In this document: positions 54,800 to 64,000 of the stretch, one piece after another
Layout: each line of letters opens with the position of its first letter
Position numbering within the stretch: the stretch's first letter is position 1
From: Simmondsia chinensis
Taxonomy: Eukaryota > Streptophyta > Magnoliopsida > Caryophyllales > Simmondsiaceae
NCBI GenBank assembly: GCA_018398585.1
Contig: JAGTTD010000002.1
Location: 35,084,186-35,148,185, forward strand
Reading direction: 5' to 3'
Length of the DNA: 64,000 nucleotides
Notes under the pieces: generated by a model
The model's database searches: none
What the model saw: the letters and a program-made list of their open reading frames with translations, nothing else
What the model was told of the DNA's origin: nothing
Program-made: the position numbers and the translations under genes

Positions 54800-56767
54800 T
54801 TTGCACTTTGGTGTTGCTATAACTTATGTAGGCCTCGCATTTGTGGGTGCGCACTATTTTATTGTACGAGTTTCCTTGCGACTTATTGAAAACAAAACCC
54901 GCTTTTTGTCTAATTATTCGGTATACAAATGTGTGCTACCGTAATTCTAATCTAATAATAACAATTAGATGTTTAGGGAAGAAGAGAAAGGAAATTGAGG
55001 GAGAAAATAAAAAGAATAGTAAGGCAGAGAGAGAGATTGTTAACATTTCGAAAACTATGCCCCTTACAACCTCGTTACCTCTATTTATAATAAGGGGAGG
55101 GGGACTAACTAACTAATATTAATACTATCGTAATTGCGTAATAAAAGAAAAAATTACCTAGATAATAACTAAAATAACTAAAATAAAGGTACCTACTAGA
55201 ACACTATTTAATCACATGTCTAACATGTGATTAACTTATTTATCATATATCAATATGACACCTAAATTGAACATATTTAGACAGTTGTTATTGATACGTT
55301 AAAAATATAATTATTGTTAGAACAATTATGCGACTTACAAAAAAAAGTCACAAAATTATCTTAAAATATTAATTTTACTGTGACAATAACAATATTTTAC
55401 ATTAATATTTTTCCCTAAGTTATTTTTCCTGTTGCCTTACTTTTTTTTTTTTAAATTTAAAAAAAGTAAAATTATTACAATATAAAGATTATATTCCAGT
55501 ACAACCTGTCAATAACCGCTATGGTTCAATGTGGGAACTGAGCCGACGTGGAAGAAACTAACATGCTATGGAAAGTTGACATATGGATAAGATTTTGTTC
55601 CTTTTTCTTTTAAGTACACATCTTCTTTCCCCATTTTTTTATTAAAATAATATAATTTTTATGATTGGACAAGTATCGGTCTGAATTAATTTATAAATCT
55701 CGATCATTATATAAAAAGGCTTAATTACAAATTTGTATTACGAGTTCGCGTATTAGTTTTTTTTAGTTTATGAACTTTGTTAATCAATTTTAGTCCAAAA
55801 TTCTATACGTATGGAATAAAATTGTCCAAATAGCAGTGTATCAGGGTGTAAAATAGACCTTTACTCGAATTCTTCTTCATTAGAAGTGTTATAACATTAC
55901 GTGTCGTCTATCTGGATGAGGGTAATAGCAGCAATATTGTGGGTTTACCAACAAATACTGCTTAGTTTATACCAATTCACACTGTCATTCATACTGTTTT
56001 ATTAAATGTATGTAACTTTTTGATTAAAATATTATTTCACAAAGTTTATGGACGAATACAATAAATAATACATTAAACCTCATTGCATTTAATTAGAAAT
56101 GAAAAAAAAGAAATTCTTGAAAACTTGATCTGTAATACTTTTAATTTTCTTAGTTCAAAAATATAATTTCAATCCCATTCGAGTTTTGACAAGCACAAGT
56201 TTAGTATTTTTTTTAATTAGAAAGGAGATACAATGTTATCCTAATCAAGACCACCAACATATGCGTGAGGGGGAGAAAAGTTGTGAATCCAAGATCTCAT
56301 GCTTTGAAATGAATAGTGTAATTACTATACTAAACCTAACAGCTCATCACGATTCTAGTGTGAACTAGTTTGGACTCTAATTTATATACTTAGTTTTATA
56401 CAATAACTTATGTTTTATGGACAATGCATGCAAAGGCCTACTTAATGCCTAATTTTAAAAGCCTGGATTATTGGGATTTGATCTCAAGATTAATCATATA
56501 TAGACGCCTATGTATAACGTCTTAACAAAAAAATTATCTAAAAAGCTTAAGAGTATGTTTAGTATTGTTTTTTGTTTATAATTTTTGATTTTGAGAAATT
56601 AGCAATCAAGTGTTGAAAACGACCTTTCTTTATATTTCGCTCAAATCAGGAAAAAGTTTGATAACAAGAAAACAAAAGCCAAAATAAGTACTTTTTAAAA
56701 TATAATTATCTATTTCTAAAAATTTAAAAACTATAAATAAAAAAGAAAACCAAATAAACCCTAACAA
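54800..56767. other. Unassigned AT-rich DNA
   Basis: About 2 kb with poly(A/T) runs and no coding frame above background. I see no gene, RNA or clear element boundary. Confidence 0.4.
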
Positions 56768-56890
56768 CGGCAACAAAAAAATAACAAACCTAGTGGCTCA
56801 AAGAGGCTCTTAGATATACGAAGCCTTATCTTTATAGTGGGCTACTCTGTAGAAAAGCTGTTTTTGAAGGCTCCAAACTCTAAAAACCAA
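56768..56890 (-). mobile_element. Degenerate RTE-tail copy
   Basis: The minus strand shows the tail landmarks in order though diverged: GTTTGGAGCC, AAAACAGCTTTTCTACAGAG, TAGCCCACTATAAAG, AAGGCTTCGTATATC, AGCCACTAGGTTTGTT and TTGTTGCCGTTG. It is the oldest-looking copy of the tail here. No target duplication was found. Confidence 0.55.
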
Positions 56891-56899
56891 AGATGAAGG

Positions 56900-57379
56900 T
56901 ATGCGGAAATAAACAATTTACTCGGATCTCTATCGAATCAAATACCACGACAATGACGAGAAATAAATCGGACTAAAAGAGAAACGAAACAATAGACACA
57001 ATGATTTACGTAGAAACCCCTTTACAATCGAAAGGGGAGAAAACCACGAGTGAAAATCGGAGCTTTTATTATTGAATCAAAAGAAGAACAATTACAATAT
57101 TCTCTCACACTCTCAATATTTTTGGTGGCGGCGCCGCAAGGGAAAATATCTCACACAATATTTTTGGATGCATTATGACGTACCCTACGTCCGTATTTAT
57201 AATGCGCAGAAAACCTGTTTCTCTATCAATCGGTTCCTCGCCGATCGATCGTCCTGCTCTCTGGAAGCGTCCTTCTTTTACGTAACTTTCCCGATCGATC
57301 GAGCTCGACCTCGATCGATCGAACTCCTCACGGCCCTTCTCCTTAAAATGCCAAGTAATTTTGAGACATTTTCCTAACA
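56900..57379 (-). repeat. 3' LTR of the best-preserved copia
   Basis: 480 bp, minus-strand start TGTTAGGAAAATGTC. U3 contains TCGATCGATCG near 57310-57320 and CGATCGATCG near 57241-57305, upstream (minus strand) of the TATA sequence TTATAAATACGG near 57191-57204. The end reads CCGCATA instead of CCGCACA. Confidence 0.95.
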
Positions 57380-57466
57380 AATCTCCACCTTGGCTCAAAA
57401 TTAACATGAACAATAAAACAACTCTACCTTCTCCACAAATGCCCCCTCAACCGGGGCTAACATTCA

Positions 57467-59140
57467 TCAAACTGAAAGACCCATCAAATTCGAGCAATGC
57501 TCGAACTTACTCCCTGGTAGAACTTTTGTGAACATGTCAGCTGGATTGTCTTCAGTCCCAATCTTCCTCAACTCCACCTTCCGCTCGTCAATCAGATCTC
57601 TAATAAAGTGATGCTTCACATCCATATGTTTCGTTCGGTCGTGATGTGACATCTGATGTTTCGCTAGGTGAATAGCGGACTGACTATCACAGTATACTCT
57701 AACTGTCCCCTGCTCGACATTGATTTCACTGATCATATCTCTCAACCAGACGGCTTCTTTGAACGCTTCTATCACTTCCATGTACTCGGCCTCGGTAGTA
57801 GACTATGCTGTAACAGGCTGTAAACACGCTCTCCAACTGATAGCTGTGTCACCTAAACAAAACACATACCCTGAAGTGGACTTCCTCTTATCGAGGTTTC
57901 CACCATAATCAGAATCTACATACCCAAGCAACAACACTTACTTTTCCCATATTCCAAACACAAATAAGAGGTTCTACGAAGATACCTGAGAATCCACTTC
58001 ACTGCATGCCAATATTCTTTACCCGGATTCGCAATGTACCTACGAACTCTTCTCACTGCAAAAGCAATATCTGGACTCGTGCAAACCATAGCATACATAA
58101 TACTGGCCACTGCACTAGAATAGGGAATCTGAGACATGTACCTAACATCCTCCTCAGTCTGAGGTGAATCTAATGCTGAGAGTCTGAAATGAGCTGCTAA
58201 AGGCGTGCTAACCGGGTTAGCATCCTTCATGTGAAACCTGCCTAACACCTTCTCAATATAATTTTCCTGAGACAAGTATAATTTTCCTGCTTCTCGGTCT
58301 CTACGAATTTCCATGCCTAATATCTTCTTAGCTGCTCCAAGATCCTTCATCTCAAATTCACTCTTCAGCATAGATTTCAAGTCATCAACATCTTTCATGT
58401 ATCGTGCTGCAATCAACATATCATCAACGTACAAAAGCAAATAAACAAAACCTGAATCTGTCTTTCTGAAGTACACACAGCTATCGTACTTACTCCTGAT
58501 GTAATCATGACTTGTCATGAACTGATCAAATCTCCTATACCGCTGCCTAGGAGATTGCTTTAAACCATATAAAGACCTTTTAAGCAAGAACACATGATCT
58601 TCTTTTCCTTCAACAACTAAACCCTCGGGCTGATGCATAAAGATACTTTCTTCTAGTTCACCATGCAAGAAGGCAGTTTTTACACCCAATTGTTCAAGTT
58701 CAAAGTCATGCATGGCAACCAAAGACAATAATGCCCGAATCGAAGTATGTCCAACTACAGGTGAGAAAATATCATGAAAATCAACACCTTGTACCTGACT
58801 GTAGCCTTTAGCTACCAAACGTGCCTTGTACCTTGCATCTTCAACTCCAGGAATGCCCTCTTTTCTTTTCAAGATCCATTTGCATCCAACCAGTCTTTTT
58901 CCTGTGAGAGGCTTCACCAGTTCCCAAGTCTGATTCTTATGAAGAGACTGCATCTCTTCATTCATAGCAATGAGCCACTTATCAGCATCTGATCTTGATA
59001 CAACCTCTGAATAAGAAGTCGGCTCACTGTCATCTAACGACTCAGCAGAAGTGAGGGCATAGGCATTATTCTCCACCTGCCGACCTGTTTCTGCATTATC
59101 AGTAACATCATCAGAAACCCGTACCTGAGGTGCTGAAATA
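57467..59140 (-). pseudogene. Copia reverse transcriptase and RNase H
   Basis: 57916-59076 is open for 386 codons: WLIAMNEEMQSLHKNQTWEL, CKWILKRKEGIPGVEDARYK, LLKRSLYGLKQSPRQ, the intact catalytic box LLLYVDDMLIAAR (about residue 217, near 58425) and RNase H start SIMYAMVCTSPDIAF. A frameshift near 57935 precedes YVDSDYGG; a TAG lies near 57805 and the frame 57467-57781 then gives VYCDSQSAIHLAKHQMSHHD, HHFIRDLIDERKVEL and NPADMFTKVLPGSKFEHC. Active-site residues are preserved, so inactivation is by frame breaks. Confidence 0.92.
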
Positions 59141-59144
59141 CTCT

Positions 59145-59670
59145 CTAGCTGAACAATCTGCTGATCTGGTTGTATCTCATAACATCAGGTGTCTCAACTT
59201 GAACTATATCTCTGTCAATGGAGGGTGTGTGTGGCAGATTAAGTAGAGCAGACTCATCAAAAGTAACATCTCTACTAGTCAGAAACTTCTGAGCACTTGG
59301 ATCCCACAATCTATATCCCTTCACACCTGACGAATAACCTAGAAAGATGCACTTCTTGGCCCTAGGCTCCAGCTTTCCATCATTAACATATGCATATGCA
59401 GGACAACCAAAAACTTTAATCTGAGAATAATCAGAAATTGAACCAGACCATACCTCTTCAGGAGTCTTTATCTGTAATGAAGAATGCGGTGTCTTGTTCA
59501 CAAGATAGCAAGCCATGCTAACTGCTTCTGCCCACCATTCTCTCTTTAATCCTGCATTTGAAAGCATACATCGAGCCTTCTCAAGTAACGTGCTGTTTAA
59601 CCTTTCAGCCACTCCATTTTGCTGAGGTCGACCTGTACATGTCCGGTGTCTAACTATACCCTGATCTTCA
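59145..59670 (-). pseudogene. Copia integrase C-terminal half
   Basis: 155 codons with VAERLNSTLLEKARCMLSNA (catalytic Glu present just at its start), WWAEAVSMACYLVNKTPHSS, VFGCPAYAYVNDGKLEPRAK and SRDVTFDESALLNLP. It is separated from the upstream part by a one-base deletion in a T run near 59667 and from RT by a second frameshift near 59185. Confidence 0.9.
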
Positions 59671-61363
59671 CAAAATCTAGGAAGTCACCTTCGACAAACT
59701 CAAGACTATTATCAGTCCTCAACCTCTTGATCGGCTTCCCTGTCTGTTTTTCAAGCAGAATCTTCCATTTCTTGAAAATATCATACACTTCATTTTTCTG
59801 CTTTAGAAAATAGACCCAAACTTTACGTGAGTAATCATCAGTAAACTTTAGAAGATACCTGGACCCACCTTTAGAAGCCACTCTGGAAGGTCCCCACAGA
59901 TTAGAATGTATGTAATCTAACGTTCCTTTGGTCTGATGCACTGCTGACTTGAAGCTGACTCTCTTCTGCTTCCCATAAATACAGTGCTCACAGAATTCCA
60001 TCAGTCCTGTTGACTGACCACAAAGCAATCCCCTCTTACTCAGCTCAGACAATGCTTTATCACCAATATGACCCATTCTCATATGCCATAGTCTTGTGAT
60101 TTCTACATCTGTCATAGCAGATGTGGAAACAGCAACTGCACCTGTCACGGTTGTACCTGCAAGCTCATACAAAGTACCAACCCTATTTCCTTTCATCACA
60201 ATTAACGCACCCCTACTGAGCCGCATGACTCTACCTTCAGCAGTGTACTTGTACCCACTAGACTCAAGGGTATCTAGAGAAATCAAGTTCTTTTTCAACT
60301 CCGGGACGTGATGTACATCACTTAAGGTTCTAATAGCTACATCAAACATTCTCACATGGACTGTCCCAATCCCCACTACCTTACAAGCAGCATCGTTACC
60401 CATCAAGACAACCCCACCTTGTATAGACTTATACGTGGAGAATCGGTCTCTGTTTGGAGTAACGTGAAACGAACAACCCGAATCCATGACCCACTTATCT
60501 TTGGGCCTGGACTGAGAATCAGTAACTAATAGAAACTCCCCTTCACTATCCTCCTCTACAACACTAGCCTCAACGGACTTGTCCTTGGCCTGGTCACCCC
60601 TGTTACCCTCTTTTGATTTATTCTTATATTTGTAACAGTCTTTCTTTATGTGCCCTTTCTTGTGACAATAATGACACGACAGGTTCTTATGTCTAGATTT
60701 GGACCTAGACCTATTCCCACCATTGGATCCCCTATGTTCTGGTCTACCTCTCACGTGCAAACCCCGACCTGAGTCATTCACCAAGTCAGATAATTCCCTA
60801 TCTACCCATTCTTTACTCACAAGGTTTCTTTTTACCTCATCAACAGTAATGGTTGGCCTACCCTCGTATATCATGCTTTCTACGAAGCCCTTATACGAAT
60901 TAGAGAGCGAACACAGTAATATCATAGCTTGATCCTCATCCTTAGGGACATCATCTAAAGCCTTTAATTCTTGTATAATTGTGGTAAACTCACTAAGATG
61001 GTTTTTAAGAGATGTACCTTCTGTCATACGGAAAGTAAACAACCGACGCTTCACTACGAGTTTGTTGGAGACTGACTTGTGGCAAAACATGTCTAACAAT
61101 TTCTCCCATAACTCCTTTGCGGTTTTCATGTCCAAGACTTCTGACAGAACATCATCTGCCAAACACATCTGTATCGCCGTGAGAGCCTTATCATCCAACT
61201 CTTCCCATTGTGCCTTGGTCATAGTCTCGGATTTCTTCTCTTTCCCCCCCAGTGCTTTCTTCAAGCCGTTCTAAGTCAGGAGTCCTTTTACACGGACTTG
61301 CCATAAGCTAAAGCTTCCCTGACCATTGAATTTCTCAACCTCGGTTTTAATACCTGATGCCAT
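59654..61363 (-). pseudogene. Copia gag, protease and integrase N-terminal half
   Basis: The family start codon is at 61363 (M-A-S-G-I-K-T-E); a TAG at about 61271-61273 follows 30 codons in, after which 536 codons are open. UBN2 Gag (ELWEKLLDMFCHKSVSNKLV, MTEGTSLKNHLSEF), zinc knuckle CHYCHKKGHIKKDC near residue 195-210, protease VMDSGCSFHVTPNRD near 261 (DSG intact), GAG-pre-integrase HMRMGHIGDKALSELSKRGL with CEHCIYGKQ near 390-425, then integrase core YIHSNLWGPSRVASKGGSRY, where the first catalytic Asp is Asn, and RLRTDNSLEF with the second Asp. It ends at the frameshift near 59667. Confidence 0.92.
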
Positions 61364-61384
61364 TGTATCAATTCGAAGAACCAA

Positions 61385-61396
61385 GCTCTGATACCA
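61385..61396 (-). other. Primer-binding site (tRNA-iMet)
   Basis: TGGTATCAGAGC on the minus strand, three bases inside the 5' LTR end; the primer for minus-strand cDNA synthesis. Confidence 0.92.
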
Positions 61397-61399
61397 ATT

Positions 61400-61879
61400 T
61401 GTGCGGAAATAAACAATTTACTCGGATCTCTATCGAATCAAATACCACGACAATGACGAGAATTAAATCGGACTAAAAGAAAAACGAAACAATAGACACA
61501 ATAATTTACGTGGAAACCCCTTCACAATCGAAAGGGGAGAAAACCACGGGCGAAGATCGGAGCTTTTACTATTGAATCAAAAGAAGAAGAATTACAATAT
61601 TCTCTTACACTCTCAATATTTTTGGTGGCGGCGCCGCAAGGGAAAATACCTCACACAATATTTTTGGATGCATTATGACATACCCTACGTCCGTATTTAT
61701 AATGCGCAGAAAACCTGTTTCCCGATCGATCGGTTCCTCGCCGTTCGATCGGCCTGCTCTCTGGAAGCATCCTTCTTTTACGTAACTTTCTCGATCGATC
61801 GAGCTCTACCTCGACCGATCGAACTCCTCACGGCTCTTCTCCTTAAAATGCCAAGTAATTTTAAGACATTTTCCTAACA
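61400..61879 (-). repeat. 5' LTR of the best-preserved copia
   Basis: 480 bp, TGTTAGGAAAATGTC...TTCCGCACA on the minus strand. CCGATCGATCGG (61722-61733) and CTCGATCGATCGAG (61790-61803, plus strand) are perfect palindromes in U3 upstream of TTATAAATACGG near 61691-61704. Confidence 0.95.
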
Positions 61880-61884
61880 GAAGG

Positions 61885-63440
61885 GATAGAAACTCAGAAA
61901 AAAAAAATTTACATACTCTAAATTAATCCAACATTACCCAATCTAATCTAATACTAAATACACAACATTTTTAAGGAGAGTGACAATAACAAACCATTTT
62001 GCATGTTTCCTTAAGTGCTTTATTAAAGATTTGCGTCACCCCAAAGGTCCACCACCACTATCACTATGCCACTAGATTTTTTTAAAGGAAAAAAAAAAGG
62101 ATTTGTTACAAGTTTCTTAGGGCTTTTGTTTTCCTACGCAAAAAGGTGACAATACAGACTGTAACTAACGATGAAAAGCGAGACAACAGAACCCTAAAAT
62201 TTGAAAAGATAAAGGAGGTCAAAAAAGGATCATGGCCCCATGCTCATGTGTCATTGACATGGATCAACCATGTCCCGTTTACGACTTGTCTTTTTCCTTG
62301 CCTTATCTTGGTATGTCCGGGACTTTCATTGATGATATTTTGTCCAAACCCAATCAAGAATGGTATAGCAGCTTTCTTGGAATTTGAGTGTAATTAAGCA
62401 GCTTGCTTAGTAGAAGGTCGGGTAAGTGTGCACACTGAGCCCAATACAGGGATAGATGTTAGAAGAGGGGTATTAGTGACCTGATAATAGCTGAGGGCAA
62501 GGATAAAACCTCTACGATCTCGTAGAGCTTTTCGAGAGCTTCGTTTTGATATATGATTCACCCTATAACTTCTTATGGATCAAAAGTTATGCTCGTTTAG
62601 ATTCAAATGCATCAGGAATCCTTCTTACTCACCCGGCACTTGTGCTTACATGTCTAGTACTTTTTCTTACACGGACAGTACTTGCTCCCCGAGCATCCGA
62701 AGCGACATCTATCACCCAAATAAAATAATCACACTCCCCTCTTTCCGAACTCAATCTTTTCCCCCTTTTTGGCCTACAACAGGACATCCAAGCCATGAAC
62801 AAAAGGGGAAGCCATTACTACTACACAAATTCTCATCTCTTCATTAAGTTCTCCCGTCCTCTCTCTTCAAGGAGGTCTCTGGTAAAAACATTATGAACTC
62901 TCAAATTTTTTAATTTGTAAATGATACGATTCATAATCTATTTAGGCCAAATTGATATTAATTGAATTCGTATGAGATTTATAAGTATAAACTATACTAG
63001 GAATGTATACGAAAGGGAAGAAATATATAGAAGAAGGGGGTAGAACATAGAGAATTAGAAGAAAGAAAGAGATGAACACATAACTATCAAAATATACTCT
63101 AACCCTAATCAACTCTCCTTATTTATACTACTAAAGAGCTATGATGACGTGGCACGGTTATGACATGGCCAACTAACGTGTCCCTGGGGCTGACGTGTCT
63201 CTTATCAATACCCCTAAACCTAGTTTGGCTCGTATGAATTCTTTCTCCTCCAAAGACCCTTGTCCCCATGAGTCATGGATACCGAGGAAATTCCTAACTA
63301 TAGATAATCCTTCGGAATCAAATACTAAAATCACAAATTTTACCCCCTTAAATTTATGAAAATTAATAAAAATTTTCTCTAAAATATCTGAATAAGTGGT
63401 GATTAAGAACTTGAAAAGAAATTCAGGGGTAAAATCGTAA
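61885..63440. other. Unassigned DNA
   Basis: No frame or motif I can assign. AACCCTAATCAACTC and TTATTTATACTACT near 63110 (plus strand), with short reading frames only, could belong to an LTR, but there is no second copy in the window to test this. Confidence 0.35.
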
Positions 63441-63604
63441 TTAAACCTAAAATCTTATCCCCAAACCCACACGTCTTTTCTTCTTCCTCTGTGCATGCGA
63501 CAGAGCCTTGTTCCTCGAAGCCCTAACCCTACCTAGCTGCAGGTGGCAGGGCTCGACAACAGCCAATGGTGAGACACTAAGGAGAAGGCAGCGGCAGCGG
63601 TTGC

Positions 63605-63988
63605 ATGACTTTCATATCGTCCTCCGCTTGCCCCTTCGTTTTAACATCGTGTTCGCCCACTAGACCCTTCCCTTCTCCGACATCGGCACTCCCTTGGTGG
63701 TGGATGCCACAACGCCATGAAGGCGGTGATACCCCTTCCATGGTCGCCTCATTTTTTCTAATTTGTTCTTCGATGTTGCTTTTGGCATCTTTGACCTCTG
63801 TTTTGATGTTAATGACGGAGGCGTCTCCTTCTCTGGTGAGTCGGAAACTTGTTAGAGGTGGTGCTTGGCCTCGATCTTCTCATTGCCACCGATCTTCACG
63901 CCATGGTCATGGTTCTCGGTCGGGTTCAAAGGACCCAACTTCTTCACAGTTTCATCCTCCACCAAATCCAACGATAGCTCCTACTTGA
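63605..63988 (+). other. Unrecognised frame in a GC-rich terminal region
   Basis: 127 codons, Ser/Pro-rich with one hydrophobic stretch (MVASFFLICSSMLLLASLTS) and a basic Ser/His/Arg segment (RSSHCHRSSRHGHGSRSGS). The region is clearly more GC-rich than the preceding 60 kb and is preceded by CGAAGCCCTAACCCTACC, a kind of sequence seen in plant 5' UTRs and in LTRs. It could be the first exon of a gene continuing beyond the window or part of another element. I do not recognise the protein, and another frame over the same bases (VAFGIFDLCFDVNDGGVSFS) looks equally protein-like. Confidence 0.25.
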
Positions 63989-64000
63989 TGGATTCTGGCA

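Larger units (their letters stand above)
56900..61879 (-). mobile_element. Best-preserved Ty1/copia element
   Basis: 4980 bp with 480-bp LTRs at 56900-57379 and 61400-61879 and the perfect target duplication GAAGG (56895-56899 and 61880-61884). Primer site TGGTATCAGAGC is the complement of 61385-61396, a perfect tRNA-iMet match; a purine tract AAGGTGGAGATT (57382-57393) precedes the 3' LTR. By hand I count about 25 LTR differences, roughly 5 per cent. The polyprotein order is gag-PR-INT-RT-RH, interrupted by two stops and three small frameshifts. It is non-autonomous but nearly complete. Confidence 0.95.

Noticed and set aside
1..64000. CRISPR arrays, bacterial operons, viral genomes or toxin genes
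   Set aside because: No regularly spaced repeats and no such coding content; all coding traces belong to plant retrotransposons.

Overview
The window is nuclear DNA of a flowering plant, built almost entirely of nested, mostly dead transposable elements. I found no convincing single-copy host gene, no intact tRNA or rRNA gene and no CRISPR array. The plant assignment rests on the element types: Ty1/copia and Ty3/gypsy LTR elements primed by tRNA-iMet-like sites (TGGTATC[A/T]GAGC), an RTE-type LINE whose 3' end is the Au-SINE/Angio-domain module ending in (GTT)n, L1 LINEs with a plant-type RRM ORF1, and a hAT-like MITE. I cannot name the species.

Layout. 1-2036: degenerate + strand copia 3' half with its LTR, interrupted by a short RTE-tail insertion. 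2144-2629: hAT-like MITE. 3530-3770: L1 RNase H remnant. 4160-9719: eroded minus-strand copia with two LTRs and two RTE-tail insertions. 10068-10465: L1 3' end. 10661-11480: two convergent copies of a SINE whose head is 5S rRNA-like and whose tail is the RTE LINE 3' end, each with target-site duplications. 12711-15774: internally deleted copia with TSD ATTTA. 16255-16694: possible solo LTR. 17408-23365: degenerate minus-strand copia. 23956-25892: small TRIM-like LTR element with another LTR inside its own LTR. 26415-31953: near full-length but dead minus-strand copia. 32103-36087: L1 LINE remains. 36189-44430: minus-strand RTE LINE split by a 5.95-kb Ty3/gypsy element (37784-43730, TSD GATAC). 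44786-49829: + strand copia with a tandem duplication in pol. 50654-52881 and 52968-53822: two tail-to-tail L1 derivatives in which ORF1 runs straight into the 3' UTR with no ORF2. 54012-56894: two further RTE tails in AT-rich DNA. 56900-61879: the best preserved copia (480-bp LTRs, TSD GAAGG). 61880-64000: unassigned, turning GC-rich at the end.

How the parts relate. The RTE LINE and at least seven other insertions share one 3' end, so one reverse transcriptase probably mobilised both its own truncated copies and a 5S-headed SINE in trans. Two unrelated copia families carry clusters of short palindromes in U3 upstream of the TATA box (TGTGTCGACACA in one, CGATCGATCG in the other). No element looks autonomous. 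The most interesting signals are the 5S/RTE chimeric SINE, the ORF1-only L1 pair and the U3 palindromes; whether any is undescribed needs database searches I could not run.
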